The translations under genes were made by a program, and so were the position numbers. A stretch of DNA of 64,000 nucleotides from an uncultured Eubacteriales bacterium (GTDB taxonomy: Bacteria > Bacillota > Clostridia > Christensenellales > Aristaeellaceae). Below, piece by piece: positions 9,374 to 16,320 of the stretch; within the stretch, counting starts at the first letter, position 1; each line of letters starts with the position of its first letter. Location: NCBI GenBank assembly GCA_902765305.1, contig CACWZI010000010.1:1-64000 (forward strand), written 5' to 3'. The notes under the pieces are model-generated. The model did no database searches, was not told the DNA's origin, and worked only from the letters and a program-made list of their open reading frames with translations.

Positions 9374-9402
9374 ATTATACCAGAAATCTTCCGACGGTTC
9401 AA
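9374..9402 (-). promoter_or_regulatory. Sigma-A promoter for the GH42/HAD operon
   Basis: Minus strand: TTGAAC, 17-base spacer ending in TGG, TATAAT (extended -10). It lies about 70 bases upstream of the GH42 start. Confidence 0.75.
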
Positions 9403-9483
9403 CCGGCGTGAAATGTATCTTTTATTATAGCTGTTCAGACGCATTCCCAATTGAATACAAATTCGCAATTACCGAACTTTTAC

Positions 9484-9512
9484 TTGCAATTTTCTGAAAA
9501 GCAAGGTATCAT
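9484..9512 (+). promoter_or_regulatory. Sigma-A promoter for the riboswitch-CDF transcript
   Basis: TTGCAA, 17-base spacer, TATCAT. Transcription would begin near 9519, just before the ACAGGC of the riboswitch. The spacer holds a TGAAA at the same offset at which four other promoters in the window carry GGAAA. Confidence 0.6.
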
Positions 9513-9514
9513 AA

Positions 9515-9609
9515 TCGTGAACAGGCCCATGGGAGCCGGGTCACGCAAGTGATAGCGGATGCATCTGATCCGCGGGACAGTCGTAGAATGACTTGCCCGC
9601 GGTCTTTTT
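9515..9609 (+). promoter_or_regulatory. Probable NiCo (czcD) riboswitch with intrinsic terminator
   Basis: The leader of the CDF exporter gene carries the conserved purine-rich pieces of the Ni2+/Co2+ (czcD) riboswitch: ACAGGC at 9521-9526, GCCGGG at 9535-9540 and GGGACAG at 9574-9580, separated by hairpins CCCATGGG, TCACGCAAGTGA and GCGGAT/ATCCGC. The 3' side can refold: CCGCGGG (9570-9576) pairs with CCCGCGG (9596-9602) and is followed by TCTTTTTA, a good intrinsic terminator. Since the terminator uses the aptamer's last strand, metal binding should favour read-through and raise exporter expression. The outer P1 stem is not clean by eye. I know the family's published consensus only from memory; a covariance-model search would settle it. 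Confidence 0.75.
9570..9609 (+). terminator. Riboswitch-controlled terminator before the CDF gene
   Basis: 7-bp GC stem 9570-9576/9596-9602, extended inside by AGTC/GACT, followed by a T-rich run. It overlaps the riboswitch GGGACAG, so aptamer and terminator exclude each other. It lies 27 bases before the start codon. Confidence 0.8.
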
Positions 9610-9635
9610 ATATCTGCGGGCTGAGGAGGAATATC

Positions 9636-10520
9636 ATGCAGAACCAATCTCAGCAGGCGCTCAGGGTCTCAAGCGTCAGCATACTGGTCAACCTGCTGCT
9701 GTCCGCAGGAAAGCTGGCGGCGGGGCTGATTGCCCATTCGGGGGCGATGGTCTCGGACGCGGTGCATTCCGCTTCGGACATATTCAGCACGCTCATCGTG
9801 ATGATCGGCCTGCGGCTGTCCGGCAAGGCGCCGGACAGGGAGCATCCCTACGGTCACGAGCGCATGGAATGCGTGGCCGCCATCGTGCTGGCGGGGGTAC
9901 TGCTGGTGACGGGCCTGCTCATCGGCTACAACGGGGCCCGGGAAGTGCTGAGCGGCCGGGTGGGCGACAGGCCCGTGCCCGGGCTGCTGGCCCTGGCGGC
10001 GGCCATCGTCTCCATCGCCGTGAAGGAGGGCATGTTCTGGTACACCCGCGCCTACGCTCGCAGGCTGGCGTCGCCGGCGCTGATGGCCGACGCATGGCAC
10101 CATCGCTCCGACGCCCTCAGCTCCGTGGGCGCGCTGATCGGCATCGCCGGGGCGCGCCTGGGCGTGCCGATGATGGATCCCCTGGCCAGCGTGGTCATCT
10201 GCGCCTTCATCGTCAAGGCCGCCTTCGATATCTTCAGGGATGCCGTGGACCGCATGGTGGATCACAGCTGCGATCCGAAGACCGAGGGACAGATCCGTCA
10301 GTGTGTGCTGGCCCACCAGGGCGTGCGGCGCATCGACGTGCTGCGCACCCGGGAATTTGGCAGCCGGCTGTATGTGGAGCTGGAGATCGCCCTGGACGAC
10401 GCGCTGACCCTCAACGCGGCCCATGCCATCGCCGAGGGTGTGCACGACGACGTGGAGAAGGCCTTTCCCCAGGTCAAGCACATCATGATCCACGTCAATC
10501 CGGCGGGGGAGGGCGCATAG
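9636..10520 (+). CDS. Cation diffusion facilitator (CDF) family metal exporter
   Basis: A 294-residue inner-membrane antiporter that exports divalent metal in exchange for protons. About six membrane segments lie in residues 10-205. Metal-site motifs are SDAVHSASD in TM2 (around residues 40-48) and ADAWHHRSDA in TM5. The C-terminal 85 residues form the cytoplasmic dimerisation domain (GVRRIDVLRTREFGSRLYVELEIALD). GAGGAGG stands before the ATG at 9636; an upstream in-frame extension to 9549 would run through the riboswitch and is rejected. The NiCo-type riboswitch in the leader suggests nickel or cobalt as the cargo rather than zinc or manganese; this is inference from the leader. Confidence 0.92.
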   Translation: MQNQSQQALRVSSVSILVNLLLSAGKLAAGLIAHSGAMVSDAVHSASDIFSTLIVMIGLRLSGKAPDREHPYGHERMECVAAIVLAGVLLVTGLLIGYNGAREVLSGRVGDRPVPGLLALAAAIVSIAVKEGMFWYTRAYARRLASPALMADAWHHRSDALSSVGALIGIAGARLGVPMMDPLASVVICAFIVKAAFDIFRDAVDRMVDHSCDPKTEGQIRQCVLAHQGVRRIDVLRTREFGSRLYVELEIALDDALTLNAAHAIAEGVHDDVEKAFPQVKHIMIHVNPAGEGA

Positions 10521-10537
10521 TTTTTCCTTCGATCGCG

Positions 10538-10566
10538 TTGACATCGGTCGACAAATGCGGTATAGT
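10538..10566 (+). promoter_or_regulatory. Sigma-A promoter for rpiB
   Basis: TTGACA, 17-base spacer, TATAGT: near-consensus, ending 50 bases before the rpiB start. Confidence 0.87.
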
Positions 10567-10616
10567 TTTACAGAGGACCTATGTAATTAAATCGAATGAT
10601 GCGAGGAGTGTAGGAT

Positions 10617-11069
10617 ATGAAGATTGCGATCGGCAACGACCATGGCGGCGTCGAGCTCAAGCGGCACCTGGTTCAGTATTTGGAGGGAAAGGGCTTCGAG
10701 GTGGTCAACTTCGGCAGCGATGTCACCGAATCGACCGATTATCCGATCTATGCGGAGCGGGTCTCCAAAGCTGTGGTCTCGGGCGAGTGTGACAAGGGCA
10801 TACTGATCTGCGGTACGGGCATCGGCATCTCCATTTCGGCCAACAAGATCCACGGCGTGCGCTGCGCGCTGTGCTCTGAGCCCGTCAGCGCCCAGCTGGC
10901 CCGCCAGCACAACGACGCCAACATCGTCGCCATGGGCGCGCGCACCATCGGTCCGGTGATGGCCGAGGGGATTGTGGACGTGTTCATGAGTACCGAATTC
11001 CAGGGCGGACGCCACCAGCGGCGCGTGGACAAGATCATGATGCTGGATCGGGGCGAATCGGTGCAGTGA
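10617..11069 (+). CDS. rpiB: Ribose-5-phosphate isomerase B
   Basis: Interconverts ribose 5-phosphate and ribulose 5-phosphate in the pentose phosphate pathway. Length (150 residues) matches the RpiB/LacAB family. GNDHGGVELK at residues 6-15 forms the phosphate-binding N-terminus. ILICGTGIGISISANK carries the catalytic cysteine (about Cys65) and the anion-hole glycines, and the HNDANIVAMGAR segment follows. GAGGAG stands upstream of the ATG. It has its own promoter and a terminator directly after it, so it is a single-gene unit. LacA/LacB or allose isomerase homologues look similar, but no sugar operon surrounds it. Confidence 0.93.
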   Translation: MKIAIGNDHGGVELKRHLVQYLEGKGFEVVNFGSDVTESTDYPIYAERVSKAVVSGECDKGILICGTGIGISISANKIHGVRCALCSEPVSAQLARQHNDANIVAMGARTIGPVMAEGIVDVFMSTEFQGGRHQRRVDKIMMLDRGESVQ

Positions 11070-11083
11070 GCTGTATGATCCCG

Positions 11084-11117
11084 AAAAAACGGACGGCGGT
11101 TGCCGTCCGTTTTTTTG
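11084..11117. terminator. Bidirectional terminator, rpiB / GNAT
   Basis: ACGGACGGC and its complement around a GGTT loop, with an A run on the left and seven Ts on the right, so it can stop rpiB from the left and the convergent acetyltransferase from the right. Confidence 0.9.
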
Positions 11118-11125
11118 AGGGATCG

Positions 11126-11698
11126 TCAGTATGTGCGGCTGCTGTACTCGCTGCGCAGTATGGCGTACAGCTCCACGTCCACGTAGCGCCCCTTGTTGTA
11201 CAGTCGCTGGCGCAGGGTGCCCTCGTGGCGCATGCCGCACTTGCGCATCACCGCCCCGGAGGCGGGATTGGTGGTCTCGTGCTGGGCCTCGATGCGGTTC
11301 AGGTTCATGCCCATGAAGCCGTGATCGATCACGGCCTTCAGGGCTTCGGTCATGATGCCCCGGTTCCAGAAATCCCGGGACAGGGAATAGCCCACCTCCG
11401 CGGCGGAATTGTCCGACTGGATCCACATAAAGCCGATGGTGCCGATGATTTCACCGGTCTGCCGCCATTCGATGCCCCAGCTGGCCGGCTCATGGCTGCG
11501 ATATCGGCGCAGCATGTAGCGCAGATAATCGCGACTGTCGGAAATCGAGCGATGGGCGTCCCAAAGCACATGGCGGGCCACCTCGGCATCGCGGCTGTAG
11601 TGGTAGATATCGGCAGCATCGCGCATGGTCAGCCTGCGCAGCCGCAGTCGCGGGGTATTCAGCTCGGGCATGTATACAAAGCTGTCTGTGAAGATCAT
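11126..11698 (-). CDS. GNAT-family N-acetyltransferase (RimJ/RimL-like)
   Basis: A 190-residue acetyltransferase of the Acetyltransf_3 type. TPRLRLRRLTMRDAADIY is the usual N-terminal strand and helix. WGIEWRQTGEIIGTIGF and AAEVGYSLSRDFWNRGIMTEALKAVIDHGF form motif A, which binds acetyl-CoA, although the canonical Q/RxxGxG/A is here RDFWNRGIM. NPASGAVMRKCGMRHEGTLRQ is the C-terminal motif B. Relatives acetylate ribosomal proteins or small molecules; the substrate is unknown. GAGG precedes the start by seven bases. It lies 34 bases after a zinc-ribbon membrane protein on the same strand and probably shares its transcript. Confidence 0.85.
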   Translation of the reverse strand: MIFTDSFVYMPELNTPRLRLRRLTMRDAADIYHYSRDAEVARHVLWDAHRSISDSRDYLRYMLRRYRSHEPASWGIEWRQTGEIIGTIGFMWIQSDNSAAEVGYSLSRDFWNRGIMTEALKAVIDHGFMGMNLNRIEAQHETTNPASGAVMRKCGMRHEGTLRQRLYNKGRYVDVELYAILRSEYSSRTY

Positions 11699-11732
11699 GG
11701 CTGCGCCTCGGTGTCAATACGGTGACTTGGGA

Positions 11733-12299
11733 TCATTCTGACTGGGCTTCAGCGTTGGATTCCGTCTTCAGCACGGGAATCTTGCAGGGCACCAGTACCC
11801 AGTTCATTACGGGTTTGCGCGACTTTCCATTGTCGTTGCGGATGACCAGGTCAAAGGAGGTCTCTGTCTTGTTCTTGACGCTGGTCGTAATACCTGCCGT
11901 ATCGCTTTCAGTGGCGACGATGTACTGGACATTCGCCTGTCTGGGGATCTCGATGGTCTTGGTTACGCTCTTGCCGGCATTTATTCTATCTGGCTCAAAG
12001 GCTCCGCAAACCGAATAAGCGCCCTTTGATCCGCCGCTGACCAGCAGCACGATACACAGGACAAGGGCAAGGCAGGCGACGCCTGCTATGGCCGGCACCA
12101 GCCACCCGGGCAGCGCCCCTGAGGACTGGCTGCTTGAAACTGTGCGCCTGGCCGGTGCGGGATTCTCGCTCCTTCCGCCCGCTGTATTTTGGCTGCTTTG
12201 CGCACTGCGGCGGTACGCCCTGCCGCAGTTGGGGCAGTTGAAGCTGTCCTGCCTGAGTAGCTGGCTTGGAATCGTTGCACCACAGGATTTGCAGATCAT
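11733..12299 (-). CDS. Zinc-ribbon, single-pass membrane protein of unknown function
   Basis: 188 residues. The N-terminal zinc ribbon has CKSCG and CPNCGRAYR (cysteines at about 3, 6, 22 and 25). A Ser/Pro-rich linker follows, then one membrane helix at about residues 64-87 (GWLVPAIAGVACLALVLCIV), and an extracytoplasmic region of about 100 residues predicted to be beta-rich (GKSVTKTIEIPRQANVQYIVATESD). This arrangement, cytoplasmic zinc ribbon plus outside domain, recurs at 40535. The outside part is not a family I recognise. GAGG precedes the start. Probably first gene of a two-gene unit with the GNAT gene. Confidence 0.7.
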   Translation of the reverse strand: MICKSCGATIPSQLLRQDSFNCPNCGRAYRRSAQSSQNTAGGRSENPAPARRTVSSSQSSGALPGWLVPAIAGVACLALVLCIVLLVSGGSKGAYSVCGAFEPDRINAGKSVTKTIEIPRQANVQYIVATESDTAGITTSVKNKTETSFDLVIRNDNGKSRKPVMNWVLVPCKIPVLKTESNAEAQSE

Positions 12300-12334
12300 A
12301 TTCGTACCTCACTCAAAAGTAATACGCATGGGTT

Positions 12335-12363
12335 ATTATTTCAAATCCAACCGTATATGTCAA
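12335..12363 (-). promoter_or_regulatory. Possible promoter for the zinc-ribbon/GNAT unit
   Basis: Minus strand: TTGACA, 17-base spacer, AATAAT, about 36 bases upstream of the start at 12299. Confidence 0.55.
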
Positions 12364-12461
12364 TCGATGCAGGCCAAATGTTGAAAAGATGTTTCAATTG
12401 TTTCTTTTTTTCTTACATTACCGCAGCGACAGGCGCGCGTCGGGCCGCTGTGAATTCGTGC

Positions 12462-12490
12462 TTGATATTTCAGGAAAAGTATTGTATAAT
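12462..12490 (+). promoter_or_regulatory. Sigma-A promoter for the P-loop gene
   Basis: TTGATA, 17-base spacer containing CAGGAAAAG, TATAAT. It lies 38 bases before the start at 12528. Confidence 0.8.
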
Positions 12491-12527
12491 GAATATGGTT
12501 CCACCGATATAGAGAAGGAGTGGATGT

Positions 12528-12956
12528 ATGATGATTAAAGTGATCCTGGGTGACAAGGGCAGCGGCAAGACCAAGCGCTTGATCGATCTGACCAATGATG
12601 CACTCAAAACAGAGCATGGCAATATAATCTTTGTCGACGACGACAAGCGCTATATGTATGACCTCCGGCATGAGATCCGCTTTGTGGATGCCAGCGAGTA
12701 TCCCGGCGCCTACAAGTGCACGGCCCACGAGTTCCTGGCCTTCCTGTGCGGCATGCTGTCCGCCGATTTCGACCTGTCCCTGATCGCCATTGACGCCTTC
12801 AAGAAGCTGGTGAAGACCCCGCTGGACGATATCGAGATGGAGAAGTTCTTCGAGAACCTGAAGCTGGTTTCCGATGCCCATCACTGCAAGTTCGTGCTGT
12901 CCATCAGCTCTGCCGTGGACGAGGTGCCGGAGTACATCCGGCAATACGCGGATTGA
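12528..12956 (+). CDS. Small P-loop ATPase-like protein
   Basis: 142 residues. ILGDKGSGKTKRLIDL at the N-terminus is a Walker A motif (GxxGSGKT, about residues 8-15). DLSLIAIDAFKKL may be the Walker B strand, and HHCKFVLSISSAVDEVPEYI follows. This type is widespread in Clostridia and often labelled PilT-like ATPase or plain hypothetical; I see no arginine finger or secretion-ATPase motifs, so a role in pili is not supported. AGAAGGAG lies upstream of ATGATG. The stop overlaps the start of the next small membrane protein gene, so the two are co-translated. Confidence 0.7.
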   Translation: MMIKVILGDKGSGKTKRLIDLTNDALKTEHGNIIFVDDDKRYMYDLRHEIRFVDASEYPGAYKCTAHEFLAFLCGMLSADFDLSLIAIDAFKKLVKTPLDDIEMEKFFENLKLVSDAHHCKFVLSISSAVDEVPEYIRQYAD

Positions 12957-13279
12957 GCAGAAGACGCAAAAGCCCTGCCCAAAGATGGATCGGCATCGGA
13001 ATGCTGATCGTGACGGCGGTGGTCGCCGCGGCGCTGCTCGTGCTGGTCGTAAGGCTGTTTTCCGGCGCGCTGAGCCTGTCCCGCACAGACGGCGCGGGGA
13101 TGCCGGACCCCCAGTTTGCCGAGCCGGCTGAAACCGTAACCCGCCCGCCTGAGATGGAAGGGGAGGATGGAAAGGCCCCGATACTGGACGACCCCTCCGC
13201 CGGCTGGGCGCAAACCGAGCTCACGCCCGTGGACAAGACCGCGGAGGAGTTGGGCCGCGAGGAAGCGGCGGAAGACTGA
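12953..13279 (+). CDS. Small membrane protein of unknown function
   Basis: 108 residues starting at a TTG that overlaps the upstream TGA (TTGA). A basic N-terminus (SRRRKSPAQRW) precedes one membrane helix (residues about 12-36), then an acidic, proline-rich outside tail with no known domain. Coupling with the P-loop protein is the only functional clue. Confidence 0.55.
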   Translation: MSRRRKSPAQRWIGIGMLIVTAVVAAALLVLVVRLFSGALSLSRTDGAGMPDPQFAEPAETVTRPPEMEGEDGKAPILDDPSAGWAQTELTPVDKTAEELGREEAAED

Positions 13280-13288
13280 GCTATTGAG

Positions 13289-13327
13289 CCCCCGTTTTGC
13301 ATACCATGAATGTGAAACGGGGGTTTT
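13289..13327 (+). terminator. Hairpin/terminator that also covers the ribosome site of the YkvI-like gene
   Basis: CCCCCGTTT (13289-13297) pairs perfectly with AAACGGGGG (13315-13323), followed by TTTTG. The GGGGG arm is also the only Shine-Dalgarno-like run before the ATG at 13331, so folding could both end upstream transcripts and limit translation. Confidence 0.6.
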
Positions 13328-13330
13328 GTC

Positions 13331-14371
13331 ATGGAAAAACGCAGCGGAGCGACCGTGGTGCCGGCCATTCTGGCGGCAGTGGCGGGCACTGGGTATGCAT
13401 CCGGCCGGGAGCTGGTGTTGTTCTTCGCCCAGACGGGCCGGACGGGATGGATCGGCATCTGCCTTGCGTCGGTGGTGTTCGGACTGCTGGTGTCGCTGCT
13501 CTGCCGCTGTGGCGGGAGTGCCGGGGCGACCGACTTCGCCCGGTTCTGCCAGCGCATGATGGGCAAGCGGGCGGGGACTGTCGCCGGGTGGCTGCACGCC
13601 TTGCTGCTGGCACTGACCGCTGTGGTGATGCTTTGCGGTGCGGGGGAGTTGGGGGCGCTGACGCTGCCTGTACGCTTCGGTTGGCTGTGGGGCGCGGGGA
13701 GCGCGCTGCTGATCGCGCTGGTGCTGAACGTGGCGCAGCTGCGCCCGCTGCCCGGACTGGGGTTCATCGTGCTGGCGGCGGGAGCGGCGTTCTACGGGGC
13801 GCTGGCGTTGGATCCCCGTCCGGTGCGCATGTGGCTCGAAGGTGCGGTGCAGCTGGCGCTGGAGGACAGCTGGCCCGCGTCGGTCCTTCTGGCGCTGGCC
13901 TACGGCGCGATGAACGCCGCGCTGGCGGCGAACGTCGTCCTGCGCTTTGGAACAGGCGCAAAGCCATGGCGCGTGGGACTGGGGTGCGCCCTGTCGCTGG
14001 GGGTACTGCTGTCTGCAGCGAACCGGGCCGTAGAAAGGGGAGGCAGGCAGTTGCTGGGCCATGCGATGCCCACGGTGGTCCTGGCGGCGCGGTGGGGCCT
14101 GTTCGGGTTCTGGGCCTGTGCGGGCTTCGGATACCTCTGCGCGGTCACCACACTGGCCGCCGCGCTGGGCGGGCTGATCGACGCCATGCGCGGGGGAGGG
14201 AGCAAAGGCATGCTGCTGACCGCCCTGGCCATGGCGTCGCTCGCAGGTCTGCTGGGCCTGCGCCGGGCAGTCGGCGTGAGCTACCCTGTGGTGGGCTGGC
14301 TGTGCGCGGCGCTGATGCTTTCGCTGGCATGCCGGGCGGACACGCTGCTGTTTCGAAGTGGAAAAGGTTAA
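13331..14371 (+). CDS. YkvI-family integral membrane protein
   Basis: 346 residues and about ten hydrophobic helices. The first helix, AILAAVAGTGYASGRELVLFF, is the unwound-helix signature of the YkvI branch of the APC (LeuT-like) transporters. Family members are probable amino-acid or ion symporters, but no substrate is established. The gene is very GC-rich. It begins four bases after a terminator-like hairpin and is likely regulated through it. Confidence 0.75.
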   Translation: MEKRSGATVVPAILAAVAGTGYASGRELVLFFAQTGRTGWIGICLASVVFGLLVSLLCRCGGSAGATDFARFCQRMMGKRAGTVAGWLHALLLALTAVVMLCGAGELGALTLPVRFGWLWGAGSALLIALVLNVAQLRPLPGLGFIVLAAGAAFYGALALDPRPVRMWLEGAVQLALEDSWPASVLLALAYGAMNAALAANVVLRFGTGAKPWRVGLGCALSLGVLLSAANRAVERGGRQLLGHAMPTVVLAARWGLFGFWACAGFGYLCAVTTLAAALGGLIDAMRGGGSKGMLLTALAMASLAGLLGLRRAVGVSYPVVGWLCAALMLSLACRADTLLFRSGKG

Positions 14372-14441
14372 ATTTCATGGGGAATAGCGCCAAATCTCGG
14401 GTTTACAAGGTTCCGTTACGGTAATAAGCACGTAAACAGGC

Positions 14442-14470
14442 TTGCTTGACGGGTCCAAGTCATGTATAAT
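14442..14470 (+). promoter_or_regulatory. Sigma-A promoter for fmdB-like/murA
   Basis: TTGCTT, 17-base spacer, TATAAT; 48 bases before the start at 14519. Confidence 0.7.
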
Positions 14471-14518
14471 AGGGGCAGCGATAGAGATATGGCGCTCTTT
14501 TTGCGCGTCGGAGGAACC

Positions 14519-14728
14519 ATGCCGGTATACGATTACAGATGCATGCAGTGCGGCCATCGGTTTGACCTGCTGCGCTCCGTCTCCGCCAGGGACGACGTGA
14601 AGTGCCCCAAGTGCGGGGGCGACGTTGCACGGGTGTACGAGGGCAAGTGGTCCGCGCTGGGCAGGGTTTCCGGCGGCGGTTGCAGCTGCGGTGGAAATTG
14701 CCAGGGCTGCGCCGGCTGTGGGCGCTGA
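14519..14728 (+). CDS. FmdB-family zinc-ribbon protein
   Basis: 69 residues. The N-terminal MPVYDYRCMQCGHRFD and CPKCGGDVARVYEG place Cys8, Cys11, Cys29 and Cys32 as a single zinc ribbon of the FmdB/CxxC_CXXC_SSSS type. The tail (SGGGCSCGGNCQGCAGC) adds several more cysteines and may bind a second metal. FmdB proteins are tied to gene regulation only by old genetic work; function here is open. GGAGG precedes the ATG by four bases. It lies 72 bases before murA and shares its promoter. Confidence 0.8.
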   Translation: MPVYDYRCMQCGHRFDLLRSVSARDDVKCPKCGGDVARVYEGKWSALGRVSGGGCSCGGNCQGCAGCGR

Positions 14729-14747
14729 CGGATAGATTCGGCTTTTA

Positions 14748-14770
14748 CGGGCCTGCAGGGGCCCGTGCTG
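14748..14770 (+). other. GC hairpin between fmdB-like gene and murA
   Basis: ACGGGCC and GGGCCCGT pair around TGCAG, but without a T run, so it is not a standard terminator. Confidence 0.35.
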
Positions 14771-14800
14771 ACAGCTTCGTTTGGGACGGATGGAGATAAG

Positions 14801-16096
14801 ATGAAGGAAAAAATGCGGATTCATGGCGGCGCGCGCCTTGAGGGCGAGGTCATGGTCAGCGGCGGCAAAAATGCCGCGGTGGCCATCATTCCCGCTACCC
14901 TGCTGGGCGATTCCCCCTCCGTGATCGAAAATGTTCCGGATATCAATGACGTACATATCATCATAGAGATGCTGAAGTACCTGGGCGCTCAGGTGGAGTT
15001 CAAAGACAACGTGATGACCATCGACCCGCGCACTGCGGACAAATTTGACCCGCCCTACGAGCTGGCCAGCCGCATGCGCGCTTCCTACTATTTCGCGCCG
15101 GTGCTGCTGGGCGTATTCCGGCGCTGCAGCGTGCCCCTGCCGGGCGGCTGTGACATCGGCCCCAGGCCCATCGACCAGACGCTGAAGGGCATGCGAACGC
15201 TCGGCGCCCATGTGGATACCCCCGGCGGCGTGATCATGGCCTCCGCCGACGAACTGGTGGGCGGCGACATCTTCCTTGAGATGCCCAGCGTGGGGGCGAC
15301 GGTGAACTGCATGCTCACCGCAGTTTCCGCCAGCGGCACCACCTGCATCCACAACGCGGCCAAGGAGCCCCACATCGTCGACCTGGCGAACTTCCTTTCG
15401 AGCATGGGCGCCGTGGTCAAGGGCGCGGGCACCGACGTGATCCGGATTCGCGGCGGCAGGCATCTGCACGGCACGAATTACACCGTGGTGCCCGACCAGA
15501 TCGAGACAGGCACGCTGATGATCGCCGCTGCGGCCACGGGCGGCGACGTGATCATCACCGGCACCATCCCCACCCACATGGAGGCCCTTTCCGCGAAGCT
15601 GCTGGAGATGGGCGTGCATGTCACCAGCGAGGACGACATCATCCGCGTGCGCAGCAATCGCAATTTCCGCTCGGTGAACGTGAAGACCCAGGGCTATCCC
15701 GGCTTCCCCACGGACCTGCAGCAGCCGCTGGCTGCCCTGCTGACCGTCGCCAACGGCACCAGCATCGTGACCGAGACGGTATTTGAATCCCGCTTTCGCT
15801 ACCTGGACGAGCTGCGCAAGATGGGCGCCAGTTCCCGCGTGATCGAGACCACGGCCATCATCACCGGCGTGGATCGGCTGGTGGGGGCGCGGGTCAACGC
15901 CACCGACCTGCGGGCCGGAGCGGCGCTGGTGATCGCGGCACTGATGGCTGAGGGCGTCACCGAGATCTCCGGCGTGGAATACATCATGCGCGGCTATGAG
16001 CGCTTCGATGAGAAGTTGCGCAGCCTGGGGGCCCACATCGAGCGCGTGCGCGAGGGCAGTCCGGTCCCTGTGGGCGGTTTTCTGCCGAATATATAA
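14801..16096 (+). CDS. murA: UDP-N-acetylglucosamine 1-carboxyvinyltransferase MurA
   Basis: First committed step of peptidoglycan synthesis: transfers enolpyruvate from PEP to UDP-GlcNAc in the cytoplasm. 431 residues, usual length. Lys23 and Asn24 lie in SGGKNAAVAII, the catalytic Cys117 in VPLPGGCDIGPRP (the fosfomycin target), and the later segments TVVPDQIETGTLM and GYPGFPTDLQQPLAALL line the active site. GGAG is seven bases before the ATG at 14801; an upstream in-frame ATG at 14765 lacks a ribosome site. Low-GC Gram-positives often have two MurA copies; only one is here. Confidence 0.97.
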   Translation: MKEKMRIHGGARLEGEVMVSGGKNAAVAIIPATLLGDSPSVIENVPDINDVHIIIEMLKYLGAQVEFKDNVMTIDPRTADKFDPPYELASRMRASYYFAPVLLGVFRRCSVPLPGGCDIGPRPIDQTLKGMRTLGAHVDTPGGVIMASADELVGGDIFLEMPSVGATVNCMLTAVSASGTTCIHNAAKEPHIVDLANFLSSMGAVVKGAGTDVIRIRGGRHLHGTNYTVVPDQIETGTLMIAAAATGGDVIITGTIPTHMEALSAKLLEMGVHVTSEDDIIRVRSNRNFRSVNVKTQGYPGFPTDLQQPLAALLTVANGTSIVTETVFESRFRYLDELRKMGASSRVIETTAIITGVDRLVGARVNATDLRAGAALVIAALMAEGVTEISGVEYIMRGYERFDEKLRSLGAHIERVREGSPVPVGGFLPNI

Positions 16097-16128
16097 CATT
16101 TTCTGACGCTTTTATGGCGCTTAAGAGG

Positions 16129-16157
16129 TTGTATTATTCGGAAAAACGTGGTATAAT
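16129..16157 (+). promoter_or_regulatory. Sigma-A promoter of the rimP-nusA-infB operon
   Basis: TTGTAT, 17-base spacer, TATAAT. The first 16 bases (TTGTATTATTCGGAAA) are identical to those of the rbfA promoter at 21422. Confidence 0.82.
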
Positions 16158-16252
16158 CAGCATTGTTGAATGATTTTCCGAGAAAGAGACTGTTATGTGA
16201 TCTGGACGGGGAATCATGCAGACGGCGCACTGCGCCACACGTAGCACTGTCA

Positions 16253-16279
16253 ACCGCCGATCATCGGCGGTGTGTTTTT
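16253..16279 (+). terminator. Attenuator-like terminator in the rimP leader
   Basis: ACCGCCGA and TCGGCGGT pair perfectly around a 3-base loop, followed by GTGTTTTT. It lies between the promoter (16129-16157) and the first gene (16321), so it can only act on this operon's own leader. It may be a feedback point, for example through NusA. Confidence 0.7.
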
Positions 16280-16320
16280 GAAACAGAGCCCGACCGATGG
16301 GCGTTTGGGGAGGGGTCTTG

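Noticed and set aside
9549..9635. Longer start for the CDF exporter
   Set aside because: This in-frame stretch is the riboswitch and terminator; the ATG at 9636 has GAGGAGG right before it.
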